From: Pseudomonas parafulva
GTDB taxonomy: Bacteria; Pseudomonadota; Gammaproteobacteria; Pseudomonadales; Pseudomonadaceae
Direction of reading: 5' to 3'
Assembly: GCF_002021815.1 (NCBI RefSeq)
Contig: NZ_CP019952.1
Coordinates: 3,441,001 to 3,505,000 of the forward strand
DNA length: 64,000 bases
Part shown: positions 1 through 8,366 of the stretch, piece by piece
Position numbering within the stretch: position 1 is the stretch's first letter
Layout of the letters: each line of letters opens with the position of its first letter
Program-made: the position numbers and the translations under genes
Notes under the pieces: generated by a model
Seen by the model: the letters and a program-made list of their open reading frames with translations, nothing else
Databases searched by the model: none
Told to the model about the DNA's origin: nothing

Positions 1-470
1 CGGCCACGGCCGTTGGTACTGAAGAACAGCAGGTCGCCTGGCTTGAGTTTGTTGCGCGCCACCTTCGGCGCATCGACGTTGATCATCTCGCGAGTAGAAC
101 GCGGCAACGTCATGCCTGCCTCCTCGCGGAACAGGTAGCCGATGAAGCCGCTGCAATCGAAGCCGGATTGTTCCGAGGTACCGCCAAAGCGATAGCGGGT
201 GCCGATCAACGACATGCCGCGCTCCAGAATGCTGTCGGCCAGCACTGGCAACTGATAGGGCTTGCTGCTGGAGAAGACCTCCAGTTCATCGTCGGTAGCC
301 ACTTCCTGGGGTTCGCCAAACACTGGCGAAGACGAGGCCTTGGCCTTGATCGCCGGCTGTACGGCGACCGGGGTGTGATCCTGGGGCTGGGATACCGGGC
401 CTTGGGCCGCACAGCCAAAAAGCAGGGTCACGAGTGCGAGTGGCACGAGGGGTGCGAAGCGCTTGAGCAT
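1..470 (-). CDS. NlpC/P60 (C40) peptidase lipoprotein, 3' part outside window
   Basis: Putative peptidoglycan endopeptidase of the NlpC/P60 family, which cuts peptide stems in the cell wall. About 156 codons are visible and the C-terminal part lies beyond the left edge. The start at 470 gives a lipoprotein signal with lipobox LLFGC (Cys20), so the protein should be an outer- or inner-membrane lipoprotein. After a low-complexity linker the catalytic domain begins; the motif FDCSGF carries the presumed nucleophile Cys106. The His of the catalytic triad is expected beyond the window edge and cannot be seen. hda follows upstream on the same strand, 127 bp away. The family call is firm; the exact substrate is not known. 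Confidence 0.88.
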   Translation of the reverse strand, partial: MLKRFAPLVPLALVTLLFGCAAQGPVSQPQDHTPVAVQPAIKAKASSSPVFGEPQEVATDDELEVFSSSKPYQLPVLADSILERGMSLIGTRYRFGGTSEQSGFDCSGFIGYLFREEAGMTLPRSTREMINVDAPKVARNKLKPGDLLFFSTNGRG

Positions 471-597
471 GGGCACAACCGTGTCTGTAATCCTTTAGTG
501 GGGTGGAACTATGCCCACTATAAGTTCCATTTGCAAATTTTATCGAAAAAGATGTGACTTTTCCGTGGGATGGCTCTGGCCCCGTGTTTCCAGGGGC

Positions 598-1305
598 TTA
601 CCAGCCGAGGGTTTCCTTCAGGAAAGGAATGGTGAGTTTGCGCTGGGCTTGCAGGGAAGCCTGATCGAGCCGTTCCAGCAGATCGAACAGCGCACTCATG
701 CTGCGCGCGCCGCGGGTGAGGATGAAGTGACCCACTTCGTCGGTCAGGTGCAGGCCGCGCCTGGATGCCCGCAATTGCAAGGCACGTAGCTTGTCTTCGT
801 CAGACAGGCCGCGCATCTGGAACACCAGGGCAAGGGTGAGACGGGATTTCAGGTCAGGCAGCTTGACCGGCAATTCCCGCGGGGAAGCGGAGGCTGCCAG
901 TAGCAGTCGACGGCCGCTGTCGCGCAGGCGGTTGAACAGGTGGAACATGGCCTCCTCCCAGTCCGGCTTGCCGGCAATGACGTGCAGGTCATCGATGCAC
1001 ACCAGCTCGTACTGGGCCAGGTAGTCCAGAAGACCGGTACCGCGCTCGAGCAGCTGCGCCAACGGCAGGTAGACGGCAGGCTCGCCCCGCTGCTGGAAGC
1101 GATGGGTGGCCGCTTGCAGCAGGTGCGTGCGGCCCACGCCTTGTTTGCCCCACAGATAGATGAGGCTCTCGGTCCAGCCGGCGTCGGCTTCGCAAAGCCG
1201 CTCGACATACCCCAACGCAGCGGCATTGGCGCCCGGATAGTAGTTGATGAAGGTGGCGTCGTCGCGCAGGCGCACACCCAGGGGCAACTGGATCGGTGGT
1301 TTCAT
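598..1305 (-). CDS. hda: DnaA regulatory inactivator Hda
   Basis: DnaA-related AAA+ protein of 235 residues. In E. coli, Hda bound to the DNA-loaded sliding clamp stimulates ATP hydrolysis by DnaA and so prevents re-initiation of replication. The N-terminus contains QLPLGV (residues 5-10), matching the clamp-binding motif of Hda proteins. The P-loop reads GKQGVGRT, with Arg where DnaA has Lys, as is usual for Hda, and a Walker B-like VCIDDL follows. There is no DNA-binding domain IV of DnaA. I start at the ATG at 1305 rather than further upstream because it places the clamp motif at the N-terminus. A PerM-type permease gene lies upstream on the same strand. Confidence 0.92.
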   Translation of the reverse strand: MKPPIQLPLGVRLRDDATFINYYPGANAAALGYVERLCEADAGWTESLIYLWGKQGVGRTHLLQAATHRFQQRGEPAVYLPLAQLLERGTGLLDYLAQYELVCIDDLHVIAGKPDWEEAMFHLFNRLRDSGRRLLLAASASPRELPVKLPDLKSRLTLALVFQMRGLSDEDKLRALQLRASRRGLHLTDEVGHFILTRGARSMSALFDLLERLDQASLQAQRKLTIPFLKETLGW

Positions 1306-1463
1306 GCTCGCGGGCGGTCGACAGGACCGCTGGGGGCCTTTTGTGGACAATCGGCAAAGTCTATACCTGCCAAGCGGGGTGCACAATGACGCCGCTGCAG
1401 AGTCCAAGCAAAATCAATGGGTTGCACTATCGCCGCAGCAACCGAGGCTCACCTGCCGGCCTG

Positions 1464-2567
1464 TCACGGCTGGTCGGGTGCAGGGGGATCGAGGTGGACG
1501 GGAGCCGGCGCATCCCCTGCATACATGTCCGACTCCTTGTACAAGCCGTGCACGTGGCGCAGCAGCACCATGATGACCGCCGCCACCGGAAGCGCGAGCA
1601 GCACGCCTGTGAAACCGAACAGCTCTCCGCCGGCCAGGATGGCGAAGATCACCGCCACAGGGTGCAAACCGATCCGGTCGCCTACCAACAGAGGTGTCAG
1701 CACCATGCCCTCCAGTGCCTGACCGACCATGAAGACCGCGACGATGCCGAGCATGGGATACAGATCGCCACCGAACTGGAACAGCCCTGCCACCAGCGCC
1801 GCACCGATGCCAATGATGAAGCCCATGTACGGGACGATGGCCGCCAGGCCTGCCAGCATGCCGATCAACAACCCCAGTTCAAGACCCACCAGCATCAAGC
1901 CTGCCGAATAGATGATGCCCAACGCGACCATCACCAGCAGTTGCCCACGCACGAACGCACCCAGCACCTCATGGCACTCGCTGGCCAGCCCAACGATTTG
2001 TGGCTCCCTCTGGCGCGGCAACAAGCTGCGCAACTTGGCCATCATCAAGTCCCAGTCACGCAACAGGTAGAACCCGACCACGGGGATCAGCACCATGTTG
2101 GCCACCCAGGCCATTAACGCCAGGCTGGAGGCCGTTGCCTGGGACAAGAGCATGCTGACGATATCGGTGGTTTGCCCCATGTGCGCGCCGATGGCCGCTT
2201 TGATCTTGTCGAATTTCCAGAACCCGTCGGCAAGGCCCAGACGCCCCTGCACCCATGGCAAGGCGACATGTTCGAGCCAGTCAAGCATCTGCGGCGCCAG
2301 CGCGTACAGGCGCACCAACTGCTTGGCCAACATGGGGATGAGCACGAGCAACAGTGCAAGCATCAGCAGCGTGAACAGCCCGAACACCACCACTACGCCC
2401 CAGGTCCGCGACAAACCCAGGCGCTCCAGGCGATCGACCAGCGGGTCGGCCAGGTACGCCAGCAGAATGCCGACCAGAAACGGCGTGAGAATATTGTGCA
2501 GGCTATAGAGCAGGGCGATAGCGATCAATGCCACGCCCAGCCAGATCCAACGACGCATGTCAGTCAT
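1464..2567 (-). CDS. AI-2E family (PerM-type) membrane permease
   Basis: Inner-membrane protein of 367 residues in the AI-2E/PerM transporter family. It shows a typical pattern of an N-terminal hydrophobic pair, a hydrophilic central section rich in charged residues, and a cluster of long hydrophobic segments in the C-terminal half, about eight membrane spans in total. The start at 2567 is preceded by an AGAGGG ribosome-binding site, which rejects an upstream TTG at 2585. The gene begins 11 bp after the stop of the DUF2066 gene, so the two are probably co-transcribed, with hda downstream. Family members have been linked to autoinducer-2 export or to Na+/H+ exchange; the substrate here is unknown. 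Confidence 0.85.
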   Translation of the reverse strand: MTDMRRWIWLGVALIAIALLYSLHNILTPFLVGILLAYLADPLVDRLERLGLSRTWGVVVVFGLFTLLMLALLLVLIPMLAKQLVRLYALAPQMLDWLEHVALPWVQGRLGLADGFWKFDKIKAAIGAHMGQTTDIVSMLLSQATASSLALMAWVANMVLIPVVGFYLLRDWDLMMAKLRSLLPRQREPQIVGLASECHEVLGAFVRGQLLVMVALGIIYSAGLMLVGLELGLLIGMLAGLAAIVPYMGFIIGIGAALVAGLFQFGGDLYPMLGIVAVFMVGQALEGMVLTPLLVGDRIGLHPVAVIFAILAGGELFGFTGVLLALPVAAVIMVLLRHVHGLYKESDMYAGDAPAPVHLDPPAPDQP

Positions 2568-2578
2568 GAACGACCCTC

Positions 2579-3646
2579 TTACCAACTAAAGCGCAAGCCA
2601 TCGAACGGTTCGGTGGCGGCAGCAGGCGACACCGGTGGCTCGTTTGTGGACGTACCCACTGACCCAAGGATCACCTGCGGCGCAGGTGCCTGCTCGGCTG
2701 GGACTTCCCTGAGCTTGGCCAATGCCAGCTGAGCCCGGAGTTGTTCGCGGCTGGCGGTGACCGAATAGGTCAGCACGTCGCCGTCGACCCGCTTCAACTG
2801 CGCGCCGTAGGACTCCAGCACCCGGGCCAGCTCAGCGTAGCGCGGCAGGTTCATGCCCTGGACCTGCATCTGCACCTGACCACTGGCCCCGGGACGCGTT
2901 ACGTAGCGCGGTGCCAGCCGCGTGCTCACGGCAAGCATCACGGCGTCGGCCAGCGCTGCCGGGTCCGCTCCTTCGGCACTGCCCTGCTCGCGCCCCTCGC
3001 CCAGCCACAATTGCCATTTGCCTTGCCATTTGCCGTCGATCTCCTGGGCGTGCACGGCCAACACGGCATCGGCGCCGTAGCGCTGGGAGACCTCACGCAG
3101 CGGCCCGGGATCCTTGGCTTCGATATGCTTGGCGTCGGCCACCAGTTGCTCCTGCAGATCGGCCAGCGGCAGACGCAGCGGCAAGCCCCGGTGACGGGCC
3201 GCGCGCCGCAACGGCTGGGCGCTAGGCTGGCCGTCCCCTACCAGGCTAGTGCCGTCAACACTCTCGACGAGCCACCAACCCAGAATCGACGGGCGATTGC
3301 TGCCCCACAGACTGAGGCCCGCCTTGCGCAGGGCACGCTCGGTGCTGCCGGGGTCGAACTCGACCCGGACGGTTTCGGGCGGGCCAGCGTCGCTGCCCAC
3401 CTGGTTGACGATCGGTTGCGGATCCTTGCGCAATGCCGCCAGCGCCGGGTTCTGCACGGCCTTGGGGTCGCCGGTCAGGCGCAGCACCAGGGTGTCGAAG
3501 GCCTGGCTGGTCGCCGCCGCACGCGCCTCGGCGCCCTGCCCGGCCACCGGCTCGCGCACCTGATAAAGGCCGGAGACGTTCTCGGCCTGGGCCGCCCCTG
3601 CGATCAACCACAGACATCCCATGACCCAAGTAGTGAACAAGCGCAT
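2579..3646 (-). CDS. DUF2066 domain exported protein
   Basis: Protein of 355 residues with a clear signal peptide (MRLFTTWVMGCLWLIAGAAQA, cleavage after about residue 21), so it acts outside the cytoplasm. The rest matches the conserved uncharacterised DUF2066 family found next to purM and hda in pseudomonads. There is no enzymatic motif I can recognise; the C-terminus is proline- and alanine-rich. The start at 3646 has an AAGGA ribosome-binding site eight bases upstream. It heads a likely leftward operon with the PerM permease and hda, and is divergent from purM across a 286-bp gap. Function unknown. Confidence 0.8.
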   Translation of the reverse strand: MRLFTTWVMGCLWLIAGAAQAENVSGLYQVREPVAGQGAEARAAATSQAFDTLVLRLTGDPKAVQNPALAALRKDPQPIVNQVGSDAGPPETVRVEFDPGSTERALRKAGLSLWGSNRPSILGWWLVESVDGTSLVGDGQPSAQPLRRAARHRGLPLRLPLADLQEQLVADAKHIEAKDPGPLREVSQRYGADAVLAVHAQEIDGKWQGKWQLWLGEGREQGSAEGADPAALADAVMLAVSTRLAPRYVTRPGASGQVQMQVQGMNLPRYAELARVLESYGAQLKRVDGDVLTYSVTASREQLRAQLALAKLREVPAEQAPAPQVILGSVGTSTNEPPVSPAAATEPFDGLRFSW

Positions 3647-3932
3647 CGTTGTGTCCTTGTGCTCTGGAACGGCGAGTTTCAAGCTTCAGCACTCATACCT
3701 CAAGCGGCACGGTTAAAGGTAGCACCGGCAAGGCCAGGCTTCTGGCGATCTTGCACCGGCGAGAGCCCTAAATTCACCTGCCCGTCGGCCGGAGGATGGC
3801 CGCTGCACGGCAACCCTGATAAAATCGCGCGCCTTCACAGACCACTGATGTCACGGTTAGCCGCTGCATGGCTGCCGGCCCTTGCCGTCAGGGTCGTTTT
3901 TACGAATCCCTCCCTCCTAAAGGCCTGGATCA

Positions 3933-4991
3933 ATGAGCAAGCAACCCTCCCTGAGCTACAAGGACGCCGGTGTAGACATCGACGCCGGCGAAGCACTGGT
4001 CGAACGCATCAAGGGCGTGGCAAAACGCACCGCACGCCCTGAAGTCATGGGTGGCCTGGGCGGCTTCGGCGCCCTTTGCGAGATCCCGGCTGGCTACAAG
4101 CAGCCGGTGCTGGTCTCCGGCACCGACGGCGTGGGCACCAAGCTGCGCCTGGCGCTGAACCTGAACAAGCACGACAGCATCGGCCAGGACCTGGTCGCCA
4201 TGTGCGTGAACGACCTGGTGGTCTGCGGTGCCGAGCCGCTGTTCTTCCTGGACTACTATGCCACCGGCAAGCTCAACGTGGACGTGGCGGCTACCGTGGT
4301 CACCGGTATCGGCGCAGGTTGCGAACTGGCAGGCTGTTCGCTGGTCGGCGGCGAAACGGCCGAGATGCCGGGCATGTACGAAGGTGAAGACTACGACCTG
4401 GCAGGCTTCTGCGTAGGCGTGGTGGAGAAGGCCGAAATCATCGACGGCTCGCGCGTGGCCACCGGCGATGCGCTCATCGCCCTGCCATCCTCGGGCCCGC
4501 ACTCCAACGGTTACTCGCTGATCCGCAAGATCCTCGAAGTCTCGGGCACAGACGTCGAAAGCACCCAGCTCGACGGCCAGCCGCTGACCGAACTGCTGAT
4601 GGCGCCAACGCGCATCTACGTCAAGCCGCTGCTGCAACTGATCAAGAACACCGGCGCGGTCAAGGCCATGGCCCACATCACCGGTGGCGGGCTGCTGGAC
4701 AATATCCCGCGCGTACTGCCGGCCAATGCCCAGGCGGTCATCGACGTGGCCAGCTGGAAGCGCCCAGCCGTCTTCGATTTCCTGCAGGAAAAGGGCAACG
4801 TCGACGAGCATGAAATGCACCGCGTGCTCAACTGCGGCGTGGGCATGGTGATCTGCGTAGGCCAGGACCAGGTCGAAACCGCCCTGAGCGAACTGCGCAA
4901 CGCCGGTGAACAGCCTTGGGTCATCGGCCACATCACCGAGGCCGCAGAGGGCGCTGCCCAGGTCGAGCTGCAGAACCTCAAGGCACACTGA
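3933..4991 (+). CDS. purM: Phosphoribosylformylglycinamidine cyclo-ligase (AIR synthetase)
   Basis: Cytoplasmic enzyme of de novo purine synthesis that converts FGAM and ATP to aminoimidazole ribonucleotide. At 352 residues it has normal length. Family landmarks are visible in order: the GTDGVGTK nucleotide/substrate loop near residue 65, the GGETAEMPG motif, [13 protein letters not shown], and [13 protein letters not shown] in the C-terminal domain. Its TGA stop overlaps the ATG of purN by one base (TGATG), indicating translational coupling. The 286-bp region upstream should hold both its promoter and that of the divergent DUF2066 gene; a GATAAAAT element at 3818-3825 is a possible -10, but no convincing -35 accompanies it. 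Confidence 0.97.
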   Translation: MSKQPSLSYKDAGVDIDAGEALVERIKGVAKRTARPEVMGGLGGFGALCEIPAGYKQPVLVSGTDGVGTKLRLALNLNKHDSIGQDLVAMCVNDLVVCGAEPLFFLDYYATGKLNVDVAATVVTGIGAGCELAGCSLVGGETAEMPGMYEGEDYDLAGFCVGVVEKAEIIDGSRVATGDALIALPSSGPHSNGYSLIRKILEVSGTDVESTQLDGQPLTELLMAPTRIYVKPLLQLIKNTGAVKAMAHITGGGLLDNIPRVLPANAQAVIDVASWKRPAVFDFLQEKGNVDEHEMHRVLNCGVGMVICVGQDQVETALSELRNAGEQPWVIGHITEAAEGAAQVELQNLKAH

Positions 4992-5644
4992 TGCCGAGCA
5001 AGTCCTGCAATGTGGTGGTATTGCTGTCGGGTTCCGGCAGCAACCTGCAAGCGCTGATCGACAGCTGCGCCGTCCCGGACAGCGCCGTGCGCATTGGCGC
5101 GGTCATCTCCAACCGTGCCGATGCCTACGGGCTGCAGCGTGCAGCCGCTGCCGGTATTGACACCGCGGTCCTTGACCATACCGGCTTCCAGGGCCGCGAA
5201 GCCTTCGATGCGGCCCTGGTGGCCTGTATCGATGGGTTCGCTCCGGACCTGGTGGTGCTGGCGGGTTTCATGCGTATCCTCAGTGGCGACTTCGTGCGCC
5301 ACTACCAAGGTCGCCTGCTCAACATCCACCCTTCGCTGCTGCCTCGCTACAAAGGGTTGCACACCCATAGACGCGCCCTGGAAGCAGGGGATGTCGAGCA
5401 CGGGTGCAGTGTCCACTTTGTCACCGAGGAACTCGATGGGGGCCCGTTGGTCGTACAGGCTGTCGTGCCGGTGGCACCCGATGACACGGTCCAAAGCCTG
5501 GCTCAGCGGGTTCACACACAGGAACACGTCATCTACCCAATGGCTGTTCACTGGTTCGCCAACGGCCGCTTGCGTCTTGGCGAACAAGGTGCATTACTGG
5601 ATGGCCAGCCCCTGTCGGCCAGCGGTCATTTGATTCGATCCTAG
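4991..5644 (+). CDS. purN: Phosphoribosylglycinamide formyltransferase 1 (GART)
   Basis: Folate-dependent enzyme of purine synthesis that transfers a formyl group from 10-formyl-tetrahydrofolate to GAR. The 217-residue protein contains the SGSGSNLQ phosphate-binding loop near the N-terminus, the NIHPSLLPRYKG segment holding the catalytic Asn-His pair, and the downstream VTEELDGGP stretch with the conserved Asp. It begins on the last base of the purM stop codon, so the two are translated from one message. This is the folate-dependent PurN type, not the formate-dependent PurT. The DUF3108 gene follows after nine bases with its own ribosome-binding site. Confidence 0.97.
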   Translation: MPSKSCNVVVLLSGSGSNLQALIDSCAVPDSAVRIGAVISNRADAYGLQRAAAAGIDTAVLDHTGFQGREAFDAALVACIDGFAPDLVVLAGFMRILSGDFVRHYQGRLLNIHPSLLPRYKGLHTHRRALEAGDVEHGCSVHFVTEELDGGPLVVQAVVPVAPDDTVQSLAQRVHTQEHVIYPMAVHWFANGRLRLGEQGALLDGQPLSASGHLIRS

Positions 5645-5652
5645 GAGATACT

Positions 5653-6363
5653 ATGCGTCGTGCCCTGCTCTTGGCTCTTGCCGTGCTTGCCCTGCCCCTC
5701 CAGGCAGCAGACCTGAAGCCGTTCTCGGCCAGCTACACCGCCGACTGGAAGCAACTGCCCATGAGCGGTACCGCCGAACGTAGCCTGGTCAAGAATGCCG
5801 ATGGTACCTGGGACCTGAACTTCAAAGCGTCGATGATGATCGCCAGCCTGACCGAGCAAAGCTCGCTGCGCCTGGATAACGACACCTTGCTGCCCCAGCG
5901 TTACCACTTCGAGCGCGGCGGTCTTGGCAAGGCCAAAAAGGTCGACCTGAGCTTCGACTGGGCTGCCAAGAAAGTGACCGGCAGCGATCGTGGCGATGCC
6001 ATCACCCTGCCGCTCAACCGTGGGGTGCTCGACAAGTCGTCCTATCAGCTGGCGCTGCAGCACGATGTTGCCGCTGGCAAGAAGAGCATGACCTACCAGG
6101 TGGTCGATGGTGACGAGATCGACACCTATGACTTCCGCGTACTGGGTACTGAGAAAGTAACCACCAAGACCGGCCAGGTGGATGCCGTCAAGGTCGAACG
6201 TGTGCGTGATCCAAGCCAGAGCAAGCGCATCACCGAGCTGTGGTTTGCCAAGAACTGGGACTACTTGCTCGTGCAATTGCGCCAAGTGGAAACCGATGGC
6301 AAGGAATACGTGATCGTCCTGCAGGACGGCACGGTCGATGGCAAGCCGGTTAAAGGTAACTGA
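5653..6363 (+). CDS. DUF3108 domain exported protein
   Basis: Conserved uncharacterised protein of 236 residues. It has a short signal peptide ending in LPLQA near residue 18 and a beta-rich remainder with no catalytic motif I can recognise, consistent with a periplasmic or envelope-associated role. The ATG at 5653 has an AGGAGA ribosome-binding site. Only eight bases separate it from purN, so it is likely the third gene of the purM-purN transcript, which then ends at the terminator at 6402-6428. Co-occurrence with purMN is common in pseudomonads but does not imply a purine role. Function unknown. Confidence 0.82.
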   Translation: MRRALLLALAVLALPLQAADLKPFSASYTADWKQLPMSGTAERSLVKNADGTWDLNFKASMMIASLTEQSSLRLDNDTLLPQRYHFERGGLGKAKKVDLSFDWAAKKVTGSDRGDAITLPLNRGVLDKSSYQLALQHDVAAGKKSMTYQVVDGDEIDTYDFRVLGTEKVTTKTGQVDAVKVERVRDPSQSKRITELWFAKNWDYLLVQLRQVETDGKEYVIVLQDGTVDGKPVKGN

Positions 6364-6401
6364 CACTCAAGCTTGTCGGCGTTGAGCCATAACGCAACAC
6401 C

Positions 6402-6428
6402 AAGCCCCGCCCCGTGCGGGGCTTTTAT
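6402..6428 (+). terminator. Intrinsic terminator of purM-purN-DUF3108
   Basis: A GC-rich inverted repeat with arms AAGCCCCGC (6402-6410) and GCGGGGCTT (6416-6424), a five-base loop, and a T-rich tail on the plus strand. It lies 38 bp after the DUF3108 stop codon and is a standard Rho-independent terminator. Confidence 0.9.
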
Positions 6429-6472
6429 TTGGGCGGGCATAAAGCAGTCGGGCCTAGGCATACCATGGCTAC

Positions 6473-6488
6473 ATGAAACTTGTTTCAT
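6473..6488. promoter_or_regulatory. Inverted repeat ATGAAAC-TT-GTTTCAT, possible operator
   Basis: Perfect 7-bp arms separated by two bases, ending about 10 bp before the candidate -35 element of the 60-residue protein gene. The position suits an activator or repressor site. No regulator is assigned. Confidence 0.45.
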
Positions 6489-6498
6489 GGCCGTTTTA

Positions 6499-6528
6499 TT
6501 TACTTAGGCTGCTAACAAACTCTATAAA
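6499..6528 (+). promoter_or_regulatory. Candidate sigma-70 promoter of the 60-residue protein gene
   Basis: TTTACT at 6499-6504 and TATAAA at 6523-6528 with an 18-bp spacer. The predicted transcription start falls near 6535, exactly where a perfect palindrome begins. The -10 element is good and the -35 element is weak. Confidence 0.5.
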
Positions 6529-6534
6529 TAAGGC

Positions 6535-6553
6535 GTGCGACAGACTGTCGCAC
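6535..6553. promoter_or_regulatory. Perfect 19-bp palindrome at the predicted transcript 5' end
   Basis: GTGCGACAG-A-CTGTCGCAC: nine-base arms around a single base. It begins about seven bases after the TATAAA element, so it is either an operator overlapping +1 or a hairpin at the very 5' end of the mRNA. It lies 26 bp before the start codon and does not cover the ribosome-binding site. Confidence 0.6.
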
Positions 6554-6579
6554 CCAACCAGAAAAAGTGGAGTTTAACG

Positions 6580-6762
6580 ATGACAGTTCAAGTGACCGAA
6601 CGCGACGAATCGAAAATGTCCCACGAAGGCCTGGCCGCAGGCGTGCGGATCTGGGATGTGCACCAGCAGGGCCAGTTGGTCGGGATGTTCCACAACGAAC
6701 ATGAGGCGCAACAGTACCGTGTCGAACTGGAAGACCTGGAAAAGCAGCGCACCACACAGTGA
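6580..6762 (+). CDS. Small conserved hypothetical protein (60 aa)
   Basis: I do not recognise a named family. The 60-residue product is soluble and mostly polar, with no signal peptide or membrane segment. The middle contains a beta-strand-like run (VRIWDVHQQGQLVGMFHN) followed by a charged helix (EHEAQQYRVELEDLEKQR), a layout seen in small regulatory or adaptor proteins. The ATG at 6580 has a GTGGAG ribosome-binding site at proper spacing; an upstream in-frame ATG would run through the palindrome and has no such site. Codon use matches its neighbours. It is monocistronic: a terminator lies upstream and the next gene is convergent. Confidence 0.72.
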   Translation: MTVQVTERDESKMSHEGLAAGVRIWDVHQQGQLVGMFHNEHEAQQYRVELEDLEKQRTTQ

Positions 6763-6884
6763 CAGCGATCTTCAGAAAACCGTGACGTGAATACCCGTTA
6801 TGGCGCCAGGGGCCGCCTTGCGGCCCATCGCCGCACAATGCGGCCCTGACCACCCGGTGGACGTTCAGACAGGGCCTTGCAGCA

Positions 6885-7424
6885 TTACCACATCAGATCG
6901 TCAGGGATCTTGTACGCCGCATACGGATCGTCGTCGTCGGCTTCCTCGACATGGGTATTGAGCAGCAATACCCGGCCCGGGTCGCGTTCCTGGATCTTGA
7001 CGGCCGCCTCGCGGGGAATGACCTCATAGCCGCCCCCGTAGGACACCACCGCCAGCGCACCATGGCTCAATTTGCTGCGCATCAGGGCATTGACCGCGAT
7101 ACGCTTGACCTTTTTGTCGTCGACGAAGTTGTAGTAATCCTCGGTCGTGAGCTTGGGCAGGCGGGTCGCTTCGATCAGTTGCTTGATCTGCGCGGCGCGT
7201 GCCTTCTTCTCGGCTTTTTCCTGCTGTTCACGGTTGAGCGCCTGGTCACGCTTGGCCTTTTCGGCCATGGCTTCCTTGGCCAGCCGCTGCTGGGTATCGT
7301 CCACCTCGACCTGGCCTTTGTGCTCCAGGCGCTTCTGTTTCTTTTCAGCCTTGTTGGCCTGAGAAACCTGTTTCTGGTTGACCAGCCCGGCTTTGAGCAA
7401 TTGGTCGCGAAGGGAAAGGCTCAT
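6885..7424 (-). CDS. DUF2058 (YaiL-type) protein
   Basis: Nucleoprotein-like conserved protein of 179 residues. The first 90 residues are extremely rich in Lys, Glu, Ala and Gln, predicting a long charged helix or coiled coil that could bind nucleic acid or ribosomes. The C-terminal half forms a small domain ending in DDPYAAYKIPDDLMW, typical of the family. It has no enzyme motif. The gene follows mazG on the minus strand with a 26-bp gap and is convergent with the 60-residue protein gene; the space between holds GC-rich hairpins (for example GGGCCGC-CTT-GCGGCCC at 6810-6826) without a T-tract. Function unknown. Confidence 0.82.
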   Translation of the reverse strand: MSLSLRDQLLKAGLVNQKQVSQANKAEKKQKRLEHKGQVEVDDTQQRLAKEAMAEKAKRDQALNREQQEKAEKKARAAQIKQLIEATRLPKLTTEDYYNFVDDKKVKRIAVNALMRSKLSHGALAVVSYGGGYEVIPREAAVKIQERDPGRVLLLNTHVEEADDDDPYAAYKIPDDLMW

Positions 7425-7450
7425 GAATGTTCACTCACTTATGCAACAGC

Positions 7451-8284
7451 TCAGCCGCAGCTGGGCAGGTTCTTTTCCTGACGCTTGGCTTCACCCCAAA
7501 GGGTGTCCAGCGCATCAAGGTTACAGTCTTCAATGGCAGTGCCGCTGTCACGCAACGCCTGCTCGATAAAGCGAAAACGTCGCTCGAACTTACGATTGGC
7601 TCGGCGCAAGGCGTTTTCGGGGTCATGCTTCAAGTGACGCGCCAGGTTGACTACCGCGAACAGCAAGTCACCGACTTCATCTTCCAGCGCATCGCTGTCC
7701 CCGTCGGCCATGGCCTGCAACACTTCGTCGAGTTCCTCACGCACCTTGTCCACAACCGGCAAGGCCTCGGGCCAGTCGAACCCGACGGTGGCCGCACGCT
7801 TTTGCAGTTTGGCCGCCCGGGACAAGGCAGGCAATGCCGTTGGCACATCGTCGAGCAATGACAGCTGTTCTGGACGGCTTTTCTGCGCCCGCTCCTGCGC
7901 CTTGATTTCTTCCCAGCGTGACTTGACCTGCGCATCGCTCAGGCTGGGTGTCTCCAGCGGCGCATACAGGTCCCCGGTTGGAAAGACATGGGGGTGTCGA
8001 CGAATGAGCTTGCGGGTGATGCCGTCCACCACGCCGTCGAACGCGAAACGGCCCTCCTCCCGGGCAAGTTGGCTGTAGTAGACCACCTGGAACAGCAGAT
8101 CGCCCAGCTCGCCTTGCAAGTCCTCGAAATCGCCGCGCTCGATGGTGTCCGCCACCTCGTAGGCTTCTTCGAGGGTGTGTGGGACGATGCTGGCATAGTC
8201 CTGCTTCAGGTCCCAAGGGCAGCCGTATTGCGGGTCGCGCAAGCGGGCCATGAGGTGGAGCAGGTCCTGGAGGGTGTAGGTCAT
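7451..8284 (-). CDS. mazG: Nucleoside triphosphate pyrophosphohydrolase MazG
   Basis: Housekeeping NTP pyrophosphatase of 277 residues that hydrolyses NTPs and dNTPs to monophosphates; in E. coli it limits ppGpp build-up and the action of MazF. Two tandem MazG domains are present. The first has the ExxE-type metal-binding helix EEAYEVAD after a CPWD motif near residue 23; the second has EELDEVLQ and EDEVGDLLFAVV. Both have the acidic residues expected for Mg2+ binding. The gene sits directly downstream of relA on the same strand, as in many gammaproteobacteria, which fits a link to nucleotide-based stress signalling. A REP-like repeat lies between the two genes. Confidence 0.95.
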   Translation of the reverse strand: MTYTLQDLLHLMARLRDPQYGCPWDLKQDYASIVPHTLEEAYEVADTIERGDFEDLQGELGDLLFQVVYYSQLAREEGRFAFDGVVDGITRKLIRRHPHVFPTGDLYAPLETPSLSDAQVKSRWEEIKAQERAQKSRPEQLSLLDDVPTALPALSRAAKLQKRAATVGFDWPEALPVVDKVREELDEVLQAMADGDSDALEDEVGDLLFAVVNLARHLKHDPENALRRANRKFERRFRFIEQALRDSGTAIEDCNLDALDTLWGEAKRQEKNLPSCG

Positions 8285-8311
8285 TCAGGCAAGTCCTTGA
8301 CGGTCGGGCTT

Positions 8312-8352
8312 GGCGGGCAAACCGGCCCCTAAGGGGCGGGATGCCCGCGAAT
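8312..8352 (-). repeat. REP-like palindromic element
   Basis: Read on the minus strand, the segment contains TTCGCGGGCATCCCGCCCC followed by a second GC-rich hairpin. The first part resembles the P. putida REP core, which has TTCGCGGG then a short loop then CCCGC. It lies in the relA-mazG gap, a normal place for such elements. It is degenerate compared with the consensus I remember, so the assignment is tentative. Confidence 0.45.
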
Positions 8353-8366
8353 CGTGCACGCGGGAT

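Noticed and set aside
3797..3825. purM promoter with GATAAAAT as -10
   Set aside because: The -10 is fair but no -35-like hexamer lies at proper distance, so it is mentioned only as a possibility.
3930..4988. 352-codon minus-strand frame opposite purM
   Set aside because: Exact antisense shadow of purM with no family similarity.
6810..6826. GGGCCGC-CTT-GCGGCCC as terminator between the 60-residue protein and the DUF2058 gene
   Set aside because: A good stem but no T-tract on either strand.
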